Positions 7,301 through 14,857 of a DNA stretch of 20,694 nt are shown here, piece by piece. Both the position numbers and the translations under genes were made by a program. The notes under the pieces are model-generated. The model saw only the letters and a program-made list of their open reading frames with translations. It did no database searches and was not told the origin of the DNA. Position 1 is the first letter of the stretch, and every line of letters begins with the position of its first letter. The stretch is taken from NCBI GenBank assembly GCA_003354055.1, contig PIVQ01000053.1:1-20694 (forward strand). The letters run 5' to 3'. The DNA is from Desulfobacteraceae bacterium (GTDB lineage Bacteria > Desulfobacterota > Desulfobacteria > Desulfobacterales > Desulfobacteraceae).

Positions 7301-8125
7301 CTTGGGTATACAAATAAGGCATCCGGAGCCTATGACAAGATGGAGGGCGGAATTATAAAAATTTATACAGGTTCTCACACTCCCACCTCCTGGGATTACA
7401 ACAAAACGTACTTCGCTCTCTCTACCGATCCGATCACAGCTCCGATTAAAGCCATGAACTGCTTTCCGGATGAACTGGACTATCCCTACCTCTACTTTGG
7501 AACCGGACGTTATTTCACTGCTGATGATGAAACCGAAGCTCCTGGCAATGATTATAACCATCTTTACGGGGTACCGTTTGTATTTGATGAAGACAATAAT
7601 AAACTAGCTGGTGGTAATACGATTAACGGTGCCACCAACAGCAATGATATAAGTTGCAGCAAGGTTAATGCTATTACTAATAATCCGATACAGGCTTCCT
7701 GGAAGATAGAACTGGATCTCTCTCAGGGGAACTTCCTGAGAGAGAGATCCTATTCAGATCCCACAACCACAGACTATAACATCGTATTTTTTGATACAGC
7801 CCAGCCTACTGACATTGTCTGTGAATCCGGTGGTCAGTCCCGATCTTGGGTGGTAAACTGTGCCACCGGCAAGGCAATTAACGATGAAATTTGTGATGGT
7901 GACGGCGAAGACATAACCAGTTATGTGGTTGACTCAGCCCTGCAATTTAAATATTTGGTCCAGTTGTCCGGCGGTGATATCCAGCAGCATGGAGATGACG
8001 AGTTCACCGAAGAAATCAACAGGACGACAGCATGGCGTGAAGGGGTGCCCAGTGAACAGGGTGGGTTGCCCACCTTCCCACCGGGATCAATGCTCGGTCA
8101 AATATTGTATTGGAAACAGTGGTAA
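4382..8125 (+). CDS. pilY1: PilY1-type pilus tip protein (vWA domain, beta-propeller)
   Basis: The protein has 1,247 residues, in the usual range for PilY1. A signal peptide ends near residue 27 (TCFA). A von Willebrand A-like domain follows, with the metal site D52-Y-S54-G-S56 and a second strand motif VVLISDGE (to about 357). The C-terminal half is the PilY1 beta-propeller, with YSSPTIVEY and YAGANDGMLHAF around 730-757. A calcium-binding loop lies at D962-V-N964-E-D966-G-E-T-D970, equivalent to the loop that controls retraction in Pseudomonas PilY1. It ends with the family-typical TAWREG and a Trp. Many cysteines are scattered through it. I chose ATG 4382 because AAGGAGGG precedes it. PilY1 caps the pilus and acts in adhesion, surface sensing and extension. 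It is last in the operon. Confidence 0.92.
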   Translation: MSNIIQFIKITFVSIAAAAAFSSTCFASNATYAYLPPFLSSEAPANVIFVTDYSGSMQSPAYYGVVWHSYEDSKVANTGNDGEVLKDYTNTTKYFGYFDSDKYYNYNSTQNYWYEDTTPPHTTTDATIEVGNVDSVSGNYLNFLITSRIDAVLMNLIGGKATCPDNTDYCLLEPQGARRWVRVTNQNADVHVYPYDYTNGDYQDPDKNMMIKVENEGGTSTIGEFTRYARLKIDADDRSGIIQDNFDDVRFGFIAYADNENDSAERGLIKYGVHENNQTTLITAIEGAFPYYGTYTGDAMAEAYYYLTQDSTNRASYNSSYVSATTIVDPYYEEKNDNTLDPAWCRKSFVVLISDGEYSGSNDPDTWAHKLRTEDLRQTDSGGSDDKFPGQQYASVYSLFAFSDSTTGEQSMKTVAAFGNYDEISGCGDSTPYTFSLSSNSKNNTFPRTDCTLPSNSSSYNQTCCAEWDSEDDDGVPDSFYYASDGQAMADALVAIFEEIRQGTSSGTAVTALTSKVSSGAVIAQAAFYPQKDFDDGNSVVWTGDVFAEWYLNGYIHDANGDLQLIQNIREDTITDFALSVENDRILEYLIESGDLTISAYDSSAYGTKVDDTADATYTAIEDVNNLFDSGEQLRTREPGDRTIYGVGDDVDTDTVEDVLIAFTAANEAVFDDYLGSTATEFPDCLLVSNTPQYDDLINYTRGEDITNCRSRTTENSTDENVWKLGDIIYSSPTIVEYDNYAMIYAGANDGMLHAFRLGDVSNTGVELNPAELCDDSSTSSCTHDSLGKEEWAFVPKDAMPYLRYMANPDYDHIATVDLKPYIINTGSQIILIGGMRFGGGSENGDINPPTDTDPVGLSAYFALDITDPLKPEYLWRYAPTGLGFSYSGPAYIKRKDDNNDWHYFIMFASGPTTHDGKSTQDLQIYTVEMLTGVEQDVYGNVSNELGINNAFGGRLFTNGLDVNEDGETDFIFLGYTNKASGAYDKMEGGIIKIYTGSHTPTSWDYNKTYFALSTDPITAPIKAMNCFPDELDYPYLYFGTGRYFTADDETEAPGNDYNHLYGVPFVFDEDNNKLAGGNTINGATNSNDISCSKVNAITNNPIQASWKIELDLSQGNFLRERSYSDPTTTDYNIVFFDTAQPTDIVCESGGQSRSWVVNCATGKAINDEICDGDGEDITSYVVDSALQFKYLVQLSGGDIQQHGDDEFTEEINRTTAWREGVPSEQGGLPTFPPGSMLGQILYWKQW
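7714..7750. repeat. Inverted repeat inside pilY1
   Basis: The left arm GGATCTCTCTCAGG (7714-7727) and the right arm CCTGAGAGAGAGATCC (7735-7750) pair almost completely, with one two-base bulge and a seven-base loop. It lies within coding sequence (LDLSQGNFLRERS) and is stronger than expected by chance. No function is evident. Confidence 0.6.
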
Positions 8126-8135
8126 GCAATATATG

Positions 8136-8185
8136 TTTATACTGTCTAAGATAACTCGACACGTTGTTATTTCAGACAGTATAAA
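8136..8185. terminator. Large stem-loop at convergent gene junction, possible bidirectional terminator
   Basis: Perfect 12-base arms TTTATACTGTCT (8136-8147) and AGACAGTATAAA (8174-8185) continue inwards past one mismatch for seven more pairs (AGATAAC with GTTATTT, one of them G-T). This gives a stem of about 20 pairs with a 10-base loop. It starts ten bases after the pilY1 stop, and its right arm covers the last codons of the convergent GT39 gene. No U-tract follows directly on either strand, so it is not a textbook intrinsic terminator. Termination or 3'-end protection of both messages is the likely role. Confidence 0.5.
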
Positions 8186-9840
8186 CCAAATCCGTTTTTA
8201 TCAAATTTTTTATCTGTAAATTCATAGATAAACCTCAAGAAATTTTGTTTGTCATTTTCTCTTAAATTCTTCAAGATCTGTTTTTTTACCATACTGTTAT
8301 TCATCAACAAATGGGTAATTCCCCTCTGTTTAAGCCAAGTTGACAAAAACTGCGGATTCCCCTCCCCCTCTTCAATCACATCAAACAGTATCAGTAAATT
8401 CAAATTTTTATCTGGAACATAGGGTTTGTTACAATAATATCCCCGCCCGCCGATATAAAAAAAGAGAGTCTTGGTATTATCTGAAAGGTTCTGATTAATA
8501 AAGGATAGAGCTGAATATTCAGGTCTGAAACGGGTTATATAAGAGTCCCTGTCAATACTTCCTGTCAGGTATTCAATTGGTTTCACTTCCCTGAAAAGAG
8601 ATATAAGATAGGAACCTGAATTCATCAAGGTGTAGAATGCCGACAGGCTAATTATGCCAATTATAGCCCACCTATGGGATGTCTTTTTTGCAATCTTAAA
8701 AATGTAAACCAGGTTCTGCAAACCAAAGACTGAAAGAATAACAAGGCCCGGTAGAATAGGCGCAATATAACGAACACGCAAAGGACCTGTAAAAATCGCA
8801 ATTAAAAAGAAAAGAATTGGATAAAATATCCAGATGGATAATTCAGGCCGACTGATTTTATTTTTTCTGCCGGAGCGGCAAAGAATGAGAAAAGGAAATA
8901 TTATAAGAACTATGGAGAGTTTCCCATCAAAGTATTGTGGATCTTTATCCTTACCGGAAGAAAAATATCGAATAGGCAATAGCAGATGATCCATCCAGGT
9001 TTCTCCAAAAAAATTGTGTCTATAGTAAAACTGGCTGATACCCTCTCCTGTCTGTTTTATTTTATATGAAGGCATTTCACAGTCTGTTTGCGTCTCGGAT
9101 TGAAAAATATTGTCATACTCCGGGTATACCGGATTACCTGTCCAATTGAAGTTTCTTATCAGCCATGGAGAAACAACCATAAGGCTGAGCAACACAAATA
9201 GGAGATACCACGCTGTTAATTTTCTTTTGTTGATGTTGGGTAAGGACTGTCTGGATATAGTCCAGGGAATCCACAATGCCATAATCAGAAAAGTGATCAT
9301 CCCATTATACTTTGTACCCATGGCAAGACCGCAGCAAACAGCTGACAACACAAGATATCTGCCTTGAAAACCTTTTTCAATCCACTGAATACAGGAAAGT
9401 AACGCCGCAAATGAAAAGAAAACCAACCCGAGATCAACATATACGGTTATGGATAATCGTATTATAAGAGGTATGGATAGAAAAACCAGGGCACCCAAAC
9501 ACCCGTAATAAACACTTAACCGTTTTTTCAAATGGTAAAAAATCAGTCCGGCGGTCATAAGGCCAAACACGCTATGCATGAATTTTGGGAGAATGTCATT
9601 GTTTAGGTACAAGGCAAACATGTACAGCATATCAAGGTTCATTGGATAATATGAAAACCGCATACATGGCAGCTCTATGATGCCCTTACTTAAATATAAT
9701 TTCGGGATGGCCAAGTGGTGAACCAGGGCATCCCGGCTCACCGGCGGGACTAAGGAAAGGATACATATGCAGCCTAAGAGCAGGAAAAAGAGAATTGAGT
9801 AGCCCGCGATGTCAAATCTTTTGTTCTGCTTATTCTTCAT
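8167..9840 (-). CDS. GT39/ArnT-like polytopic membrane glycosyltransferase
   Basis: This 557-residue protein has about ten to twelve hydrophobic segments through residue ~410 and a soluble C-terminal domain of about 150 residues. That is the layout of GT-C enzymes (PMT/ArnT/GT39 type), which take sugars from polyprenyl-phosphate carriers outside the membrane. The first extracytoplasmic loop carries VPPVSRDALVHHLAIPKLYL, with an acidic residue (D37) at the position where GT-C enzymes place the catalytic Asp. The ATG begins two bases after the upstream gene's stop, so it is the last gene of the pilGHI-like operon. The acceptor is unknown; pilin or PilY1 is an inference from position. The final codons form the right arm of the stem-loop shared with the end of pilY1. 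Confidence 0.72.
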   Translation of the reverse strand: MKNKQNKRFDIAGYSILFFLLLGCICILSLVPPVSRDALVHHLAIPKLYLSKGIIELPCMRFSYYPMNLDMLYMFALYLNNDILPKFMHSVFGLMTAGLIFYHLKKRLSVYYGCLGALVFLSIPLIIRLSITVYVDLGLVFFSFAALLSCIQWIEKGFQGRYLVLSAVCCGLAMGTKYNGMITFLIMALWIPWTISRQSLPNINKRKLTAWYLLFVLLSLMVVSPWLIRNFNWTGNPVYPEYDNIFQSETQTDCEMPSYKIKQTGEGISQFYYRHNFFGETWMDHLLLPIRYFSSGKDKDPQYFDGKLSIVLIIFPFLILCRSGRKNKISRPELSIWIFYPILFFLIAIFTGPLRVRYIAPILPGLVILSVFGLQNLVYIFKIAKKTSHRWAIIGIISLSAFYTLMNSGSYLISLFREVKPIEYLTGSIDRDSYITRFRPEYSALSFINQNLSDNTKTLFFYIGGRGYYCNKPYVPDKNLNLLILFDVIEEGEGNPQFLSTWLKQRGITHLLMNNSMVKKQILKNLRENDKQNFLRFIYEFTDKKFDKNGFGLYCLK

Positions 9841-9842
9841 GG

Positions 9843-11972
9843 CTATTTGTGCGCTGCTTGAGATATTTGTGGCTTTAGCGTTAGAATAATTGCACTTCTT
9901 TTTTGAGTTATGTTTTGAACGATTATCTGTCTTACTTTTTTCATGGAGAAAGATAATAAGGGATAAGATTCTTTTTCAATATTATTTAAAATAGCTGAAA
10001 TATGATCCAATGAAAAGTTTTTGAGAAGGCGATCGGTATAGAGTATAGTTTTGCTTTCATCCCCATGATTCAGGCTGTTCTGAATAAGACATAGTGCAAT
10101 ATACATGCTTTCACGGATGTTTTTTTTAGAAGCTTTATTAAGATAATACTCAGCTTTATCGTAATTGTGGTTAACCAAATTTGCATACCCAAAATAGGTG
10201 ATGGCCTCTAAACTGAACGGCTTTTTTTTGATGGCTTCAAGGGCGCTCTGGTATGCCAGTTCAAGTTTTTTCCCTTTTAAATAGATTAATGTCCTTTGAT
10301 TTATTCCTTTGATTCCAAGGGTGTGTTGATTAATATTGTTTTTTAGCGCCAGAATGGCCTCATCTATTTGATCTGCAATAGTCAGGGTCAGCATATAATT
10401 TGTAACCACAGAGGCCGTTGGAAAAGTCTCAACCGCTTTTTTTCCATACACTACCGCCTTTTTTAAATTGCCCTTTTGAACGTGACAAAAACTAAGATTG
10501 TCATAACTGACCATTCTGGATCTAATCGGTCGGCTGCCTTTAAGCGTCAATGCCGTGGTATGAAGCTGAATTGCCTTATCCCAATTTCCATTTTGCTGAT
10601 AATAAAACACTGAAAGATTCTGATAGGGTCTGGCTCTTCCGGGAGCCTTTTCCATCGCACTTTCCCATATTGTTTTTTCTGTTTTCCAGTCCATATTTCT
10701 AAGAAATGTACCCAGTCCAAGAATGAAAAATACAAACGGAATGATTAAAAAGCCCAAAAACAGAAGAAAATTTTTATCCTTGTCCTGTTTATAGGTGTGT
10801 AAGATTTTAACAGTCCATAAGGAGAAAGGGACAAACAAAAACATGGACGGTATATAGTTCCGGTGTTCAAATACAAGCTCCAGGTTAAGGAATGTGGATT
10901 CCACAAGATGATTTAAAAAATAAAATAAAAGGGAGAAGCTTATCAAAGGATATTTTTTTAAAGTGGCAATTCCCATTCCTATAAGAGAAAAGATGAAAAT
11001 AATGGATGGAAATGTTGTCCAAGGAGAAAAGAAGGATGTTGATAATACAAGGTCATGATCCATGGAAAATTGAGTTACGGCCGGGTAAATTAATTGATAA
11101 ATATAAAAGCAGATGACTCTTGGTTGTGTGATCAATCTTTCAATCTGCGTAAAAGGCCTAGTCGGATCATTTGAAAAAAAGGAGTGGGGATCATTTACTG
11201 CATAAATTAAAAAAATAGTTCCAAGGAAAAAGACAATTAACAAAACAGTAATAAGAACCCTTGGTCTGAATACGATTTTCCAGTTTATCTCCTGAAAAAA
11301 TATCAATTCCAATAACAAAGTGGAGGCCGGCAGCAGAATTGAGTTCTGCTTGGCACCAAAGGCCAGGGCAAATGAAATCATATACATGGTTATTAACAAT
11401 AGCTTTTGCCACAAACTATTTGAGAACCTATATTTTAGATAGAAGTAAAGACCTGTGACATAAAACAACCCTGCCAATGACGCCATGCGCTGGACAATAT
11501 AGGTAACAGCAGAAGTGTTAATTGGGTGAATTGCCCAAAGGCAGGCACACATCAGCGCTGCCTGATATCTGATATTTGAACCGGAGACCTTTGCATTAGG
11601 CGATTTAAGCAATGTGTTCACAGTAAGAAACAAAAAAATAGCGGTCAGAATGTGTATGGTAATATTAACCAGATGATAGCCTATGACCTTATCCTGTCCC
11701 CAATACCAATTCAAAGCAAAGGAAAACATGGCAACCGGCCTGTAAAGTGTGTCTCCCTTATAAAGCCCCCCATCAATACTTGCATGAAAAGACTGGATTA
11801 TGGACTGCGGGTAAAGATCTTTTAAATGAATACCCGGATTTTTAACGATATTTTCATAATCATCCATGTGCCAGGACGCATCTAAGGTATTGCTGTAGAC
11901 TAAAGCAGTAATTAGGGAAATCAATAGTATTCCCGTCAGAGTATTTTGTTTGTAGCTCTCAGGATCCGTCAA
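9843..11972 (-). CDS. TMTC-like membrane protein with C-terminal TPR repeats, probable GT-C glycosyltransferase
   Basis: This 709-residue protein resembles the TMTC/GT105-like organisation. An N-terminal membrane half (to about residue 430) has the luminal-loop signature WHMDDYENIVKNP, with the acidic pair D37-D38, and further on LYRPVAMFSFALNWYWG, both typical of this family. A tetratricopeptide half (from about 440) starts ARPYQNLSVFYYQQ and continues through several helical pairs to about 660. Eukaryotic TMTC proteins are protein O-mannosyltransferases; bacterial relatives are mostly unstudied, and some are known only as TPR proteins. The start appears to be TTG, four bases after the permease stop, with no good binding site. 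The next Met (36) would remove the first helix and part of the motif. Tight spacing ties it to the pilGHI-like genes. Confidence 0.72.
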   Translation of the reverse strand: MTDPESYKQNTLTGILLISLITALVYSNTLDASWHMDDYENIVKNPGIHLKDLYPQSIIQSFHASIDGGLYKGDTLYRPVAMFSFALNWYWGQDKVIGYHLVNITIHILTAIFLFLTVNTLLKSPNAKVSGSNIRYQAALMCACLWAIHPINTSAVTYIVQRMASLAGLFYVTGLYFYLKYRFSNSLWQKLLLITMYMISFALAFGAKQNSILLPASTLLLELIFFQEINWKIVFRPRVLITVLLIVFFLGTIFLIYAVNDPHSFFSNDPTRPFTQIERLITQPRVICFYIYQLIYPAVTQFSMDHDLVLSTSFFSPWTTFPSIIFIFSLIGMGIATLKKYPLISFSLLFYFLNHLVESTFLNLELVFEHRNYIPSMFLFVPFSLWTVKILHTYKQDKDKNFLLFLGFLIIPFVFFILGLGTFLRNMDWKTEKTIWESAMEKAPGRARPYQNLSVFYYQQNGNWDKAIQLHTTALTLKGSRPIRSRMVSYDNLSFCHVQKGNLKKAVVYGKKAVETFPTASVVTNYMLTLTIADQIDEAILALKNNINQHTLGIKGINQRTLIYLKGKKLELAYQSALEAIKKKPFSLEAITYFGYANLVNHNYDKAEYYLNKASKKNIRESMYIALCLIQNSLNHGDESKTILYTDRLLKNFSLDHISAILNNIEKESYPLLSFSMKKVRQIIVQNITQKRSAIILTLKPQISQAAHK

Positions 11973-11976
11973 AAAA

Positions 11977-12756
11977 TTATACCAATTTTTTATGTGTGAA
12001 AATGAAAATAGAAACGACTATCGTCGTTAAAATCCAACAACTGCCAGTCAAAAGACTTAATCCCAGTAATTCTATGTCAATGGTTTCGTTATACAGGATC
12101 AATGATCTATAATTCAAAGCCTCCAGGTTCGGAAAAACTGTATAAAGAACAATAAGTAGTTTTTGCATGAAAGGGTCTGTTGAATTTTCGGCGTACGCAT
12201 AAAGATCTTTGGTCCAGTGGCCAATAAAATAAAGCGCCGTTAGAAAAATTCCGTGGAGGAAGGGTGATGTAAACACGGAAAAGAGCAGACTGAAACCGGC
12301 TAAAACACACCATTCCAAAAAAATAGACGACAATCCGATCAATAATTCGTATGAAATGCTGATCCCGATAAGGTATAATTCCAATATAAAGAAAAGGTTT
12401 AATATGGAATTGGTAAACAGCAAAACTAAAAAGATACCCAACGCTTTACCCAGTATGAAAACCCATCTGTCCATGGGTCTTGAAAACAACAGATAACTGG
12501 TCTTTTGTTTGATCTCTCTTTGAATCGTATTCAAACAGAGAAACAAAGCGCCTGCCAAACCGGAAATACCTATAATCCAGAATCCTCCATCTAAAACGAC
12601 ACGGCTTTTCTCTCCTACAGCCATATGAGCGAGCGGCATCATCGCGAAAAAGAGAGTCACTCCAATGATGATGATGGATGTGAATGCCTTGTTTCTTAAA
12701 TTTTCTTTGACTGTAATCCTGGCGATTGCCAAGATTTGACTTAAGGAAGTATTCAT
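11977..12756 (-). CDS. pilI: ABC transporter permease, PilI-like (pilus-associated)
   Basis: This 259-residue integral membrane protein has about six helices and the ABC-2 permease style (KENLRNKAFTSIIIIGVTLFF near the start, then QREIKQKTSYLLFSRPMDRW as the coupling region). The ATG overlaps the ATPase stop by four bases (ATGA), so the two are coupled and should form one transporter. With the upstream TPR protein and pilA, the order matches pilA-pilG-pilH-pilI of Myxococcus xanthus, where these ABC genes are needed for pilus formation; their substrate is unknown. The symbol follows the Myxococcus usage and is unrelated to the Pseudomonas chemotaxis gene of that name. Confidence 0.78.
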   Translation of the reverse strand: MNTSLSQILAIARITVKENLRNKAFTSIIIIGVTLFFAMMPLAHMAVGEKSRVVLDGGFWIIGISGLAGALFLCLNTIQREIKQKTSYLLFSRPMDRWVFILGKALGIFLVLLFTNSILNLFFILELYLIGISISYELLIGLSSIFLEWCVLAGFSLLFSVFTSPFLHGIFLTALYFIGHWTKDLYAYAENSTDPFMQKLLIVLYTVFPNLEALNYRSLILYNETIDIELLGLSLLTGSCWILTTIVVSIFIFTHKKLV

Positions 12757-13658
12757 GAGAACAGTTCTTCAATTTCTGGGTAAACGGGAGTTAAAGTGGA
12801 TAAAGAAACCGATTCATTCAAGACCATCTGCAGAATGTGTTTCTTATCAGCAGGCGAGATGATCATACGAAAAGAATCATTGGAGAGGTGCTTTATAGGG
12901 CAATTTTGTATTTTTTGTCTAATATTTTCAATGACAGAAGTGGTAAAAACCACCTCGTATTTGGTGTCTGCATCAGAGATGTCTCCCATGACGCCTTCCC
13001 AAATGATAGCGCCTGCTTTTATAACTGCAATGGTATCAGAGAGTCGTAATACATCAGACATGATATGTGAACTGAACAGAAGCGTCCCCCCTCCACGTTT
13101 AAATGAAAGCAGAATATCATGGATACGTGAACGCCATTTAGGGTCTAATCCGCTCATAGGTTCATCCAGGATAAGTATGTCAGGCTCATGCAACAATGCC
13201 TGGGCAAAACCGGCTCTTTGTGTCTGGCCTTTTGACAGGGTGTTCAGCCTTGCATGTCTAAACTCTTCAAGTTCAAATTGCTTAAGGACACGGTCAGAAC
13301 CTGAAGTAATTTCTTTGCTGGACAATCCGGATATATGCCCGAGTAATTCAAGCCATTCTTTAAGAGTCAAATAAGAGGGAAAGTATTGATTCTCAGTTAA
13401 AAGACCGATTTTCTTTTTTGAAGAACTATCTGAAACTGGTTTTTCGTTCAGAAACACTTTTCCGGAACTGGGCTTAATAATACCGGCACATAATTTAATC
13501 GTTGTTGTTTTCCCCGCACCGTTTGGTCCGATTAACCCTATGGACTGTCCTTTCGCAACTGCTATATTCAAGTTAACTACAATGCTTTGGGGACGCATGA
13601 AAAAACCAGTACGTGCTATATAATTGACATTTTCCAGCCTTATTGCAAGATCGCTCAA
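12753..13658 (-). CDS. pilH: ABC transporter ATP-binding protein, PilH-like (pilus-associated)
   Basis: This is a 301-residue complete ABC ATPase. Walker A is GPNGAGKT (44-51), the signature is LSKGQ (141-145), Walker B is ILILDEP (161-167), the D-loop is SGLDP, and the switch histidine is in SSH (198). The last 90 residues form a C-terminal extension common in ABC-2 export ATPases. The start is TTG within a four-base TTGA overlap with the upstream TPR gene's stop, with AGGAG ten bases before. It pairs with the permease encoded next. By gene order it corresponds to Myxococcus xanthus PilH, not to the CheY-like PilH of Pseudomonas. The transported substrate is unknown; the glycosyltransferases downstream raise the possibility of a lipid-linked sugar. 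Confidence 0.82.
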   Translation of the reverse strand: MSDLAIRLENVNYIARTGFFMRPQSIVVNLNIAVAKGQSIGLIGPNGAGKTTTIKLCAGIIKPSSGKVFLNEKPVSDSSSKKKIGLLTENQYFPSYLTLKEWLELLGHISGLSSKEITSGSDRVLKQFELEEFRHARLNTLSKGQTQRAGFAQALLHEPDILILDEPMSGLDPKWRSRIHDILLSFKRGGGTLLFSSHIMSDVLRLSDTIAVIKAGAIIWEGVMGDISDADTKYEVVFTTSVIENIRQKIQNCPIKHLSNDSFRMIISPADKKHILQMVLNESVSLSTLTPVYPEIEELFS

Positions 13659-14344
13659 TCCGCTTTTTCTCCTGAAATTTTTTTTTGGATTATCTGTTTT
13701 TGTAAAGGGTCTTTCAACGTTTCCATTACAGTTTTAAAAAATGCATGTCTAAACGCCTGGTTATCGGTCCTTTGCGCCAATGTAACCAACAGACTTGAAA
13801 AATATTGAGGCGCACCTTTTATCTGGGACGCTTTAAATAGTGTTTTTGAGGCTGCCTCATAGTTTCCCTGATCTTCCCATAGTATATACCCCTTTATAAG
13901 CAATAATTCCCAGGAATTTTTATGATGCGAAATCCCTTTTTCCAGAAGGGCGAGGGCGTGAGAGGGCCTTTTTGCTTCTAAATATAGGAGGGTGGCCCCG
14001 GAAAGATACGGTGATTCCCATTGTGGAGAAAGGTCTGTAATTCGATTCAACAGATAATACAGATCAAAATATTCCTGGTCTGTTACCGCATGAACGCCCA
14101 CGTAATAACAGGCCCTCAACCATAAAAGATCAGCTATAAAATTCGGATCGGCTGGTGCCAGTAGCCGTATAAAAATCGTGTCGGCTGGAATATATACGAT
14201 CTCATCTGTTTCACCCTCATTGCACCATGAGCAAAGAGGATTTGTAAATGAATAGGTAAACCTGTTTTTTAATAGAAGTGATTGAAAAAAAAAGGTGAGA
14301 AATAACAGCGTGCAGATAACGAGATATGCAAAAGTATGCTTCAT
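13655..14344 (-). CDS. pilG: PilG-like membrane-anchored TPR protein (pilus-associated)
   Basis: This 229-residue protein has one N-terminal membrane anchor (about 7-25), a periplasmic region with a C-x-x-C (PLCSWCNE, 37-44), and the segment NFIADLLWLRACYYVG (83-98) typical of this pilus-linked family. TPR-like helices follow from about 115 to 210. It sits between pilA and the ABC ATPase, as PilG does in Myxococcus xanthus, where it is needed for pili. The ATG lies four bases beyond the T-run of the pilA terminator, and no separate ribosome binding site is visible. Its expression should therefore depend on readthrough and on how the hairpin folds. The name is by synteny and is unrelated to the PilG response regulator of Pseudomonas. 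Confidence 0.72.
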   Translation of the reverse strand: MKHTFAYLVICTLLFLTFFFQSLLLKNRFTYSFTNPLCSWCNEGETDEIVYIPADTIFIRLLAPADPNFIADLLWLRACYYVGVHAVTDQEYFDLYYLLNRITDLSPQWESPYLSGATLLYLEAKRPSHALALLEKGISHHKNSWELLLIKGYILWEDQGNYEAASKTLFKASQIKGAPQYFSSLLVTLAQRTDNQAFRHAFFKTVMETLKDPLQKQIIQKKISGEKAD

Positions 14345-14348
14345 TGTG

Positions 14349-14386
14349 AAAAAACTTCTGCCCTTTTGGTCAAAGGGCAGAAGTTT
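14349..14386 (-). terminator. Intrinsic terminator of pilA
   Basis: The arms AAACTTCTGCCCTTT (14352-14366) and AAAGGGCAGAAGTTT (14372-14386) form a perfect 15-base stem with a five-base loop. On the minus strand it is followed at once by TTTTTT. It starts 18 bases after the pilA stop. The T-run ends just before the pilG start codon, so this element separates abundant pilA message from lower pilGHI readthrough. Confidence 0.88.
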
Positions 14387-14404
14387 AAAAATTAGGTAGT
14401 TAAT

Positions 14405-14788
14405 TTATTGATCACATGCATTAGCAGTGGGGGTCAAATCGCCGTCTTCGTCTATTGTCCATGTATCTGCTTCCGTATTGATCGTAGCAGTTGCGCTGGC
14501 AGTAAAGGCGGTCGTGGAAGATGCATCCACTGAATATGTGTATCTTGGGTCCCCTTTAGTATTCCAGCCGATTGCAGCCATTGTGCTGTATCTATCATAT
14601 TCTGCAAAATATGCTTCCTGCATTACTCTCATGTTACCCAGGTTTGCCTTGGCTTCACTCTGCTTTGCTTTACATTGGTAATTCATGAAATTCGGAATTG
14701 CAATGGCTGCTAGAATGCCTATAATGGCAACAACAATCATCAATTCGATCAGGGTAAACCCTTTTTTGTTTGTTAAAAGTTTTTTCAT
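14405..14788 (-). CDS. pilA: Major type IV pilin PilA
   Basis: The 127-residue prepilin has leader [10 protein letters not shown], and cleavage leaves F1-T-L-I-E5 followed by the classic helix [16 protein letters not shown]. The mature chain is about 117 residues, longer than the short Geobacter pilin, with the same F1, F24, Y27, F51 and Y57 positions. It has just two cysteines, C29 in the N-terminal helix ([12 protein letters not shown]) and C115 two residues before the end (NACDQ). I chose the ATG at 14788 because AGGAGG precedes it by four bases. The longer reading from 14827 adds 13 residues that contain this binding site. A sigma-54 promoter lies upstream and a strong terminator downstream, as expected for an abundant, separately transcribed pilin. 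Confidence 0.93.
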   Translation of the reverse strand: MKKLLTNKKGFTLIELMIVVAIIGILAAIAIPNFMNYQCKAKQSEAKANLGNMRVMQEAYFAEYDRYSTMAAIGWNTKGDPRYTYSVDASSTTAFTASATATINTEADTWTIDEDGDLTPTANACDQ

Positions 14789-14857
14789 AACGCCTCCTTG
14801 GTATATTTGATTAATGATAAAAAACATTGCCCTCCTTCTGATCTTACGAATTTAGCT

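Noticed and set aside
12796..13374. 192-aa plus-strand ORF over the ABC ATPase gene
   Set aside because: Antisense to conserved Walker and signature motifs of the ATPase, with no domain or ribosome binding site of its own.
11977..14344. Reading pilG, pilH and pilI as Pseudomonas-type pilus chemotaxis genes
   Set aside because: The proteins are a TPR protein, an ABC ATPase and an ABC permease, matching the Myxococcus nomenclature, not CheY- or CheW-like proteins.
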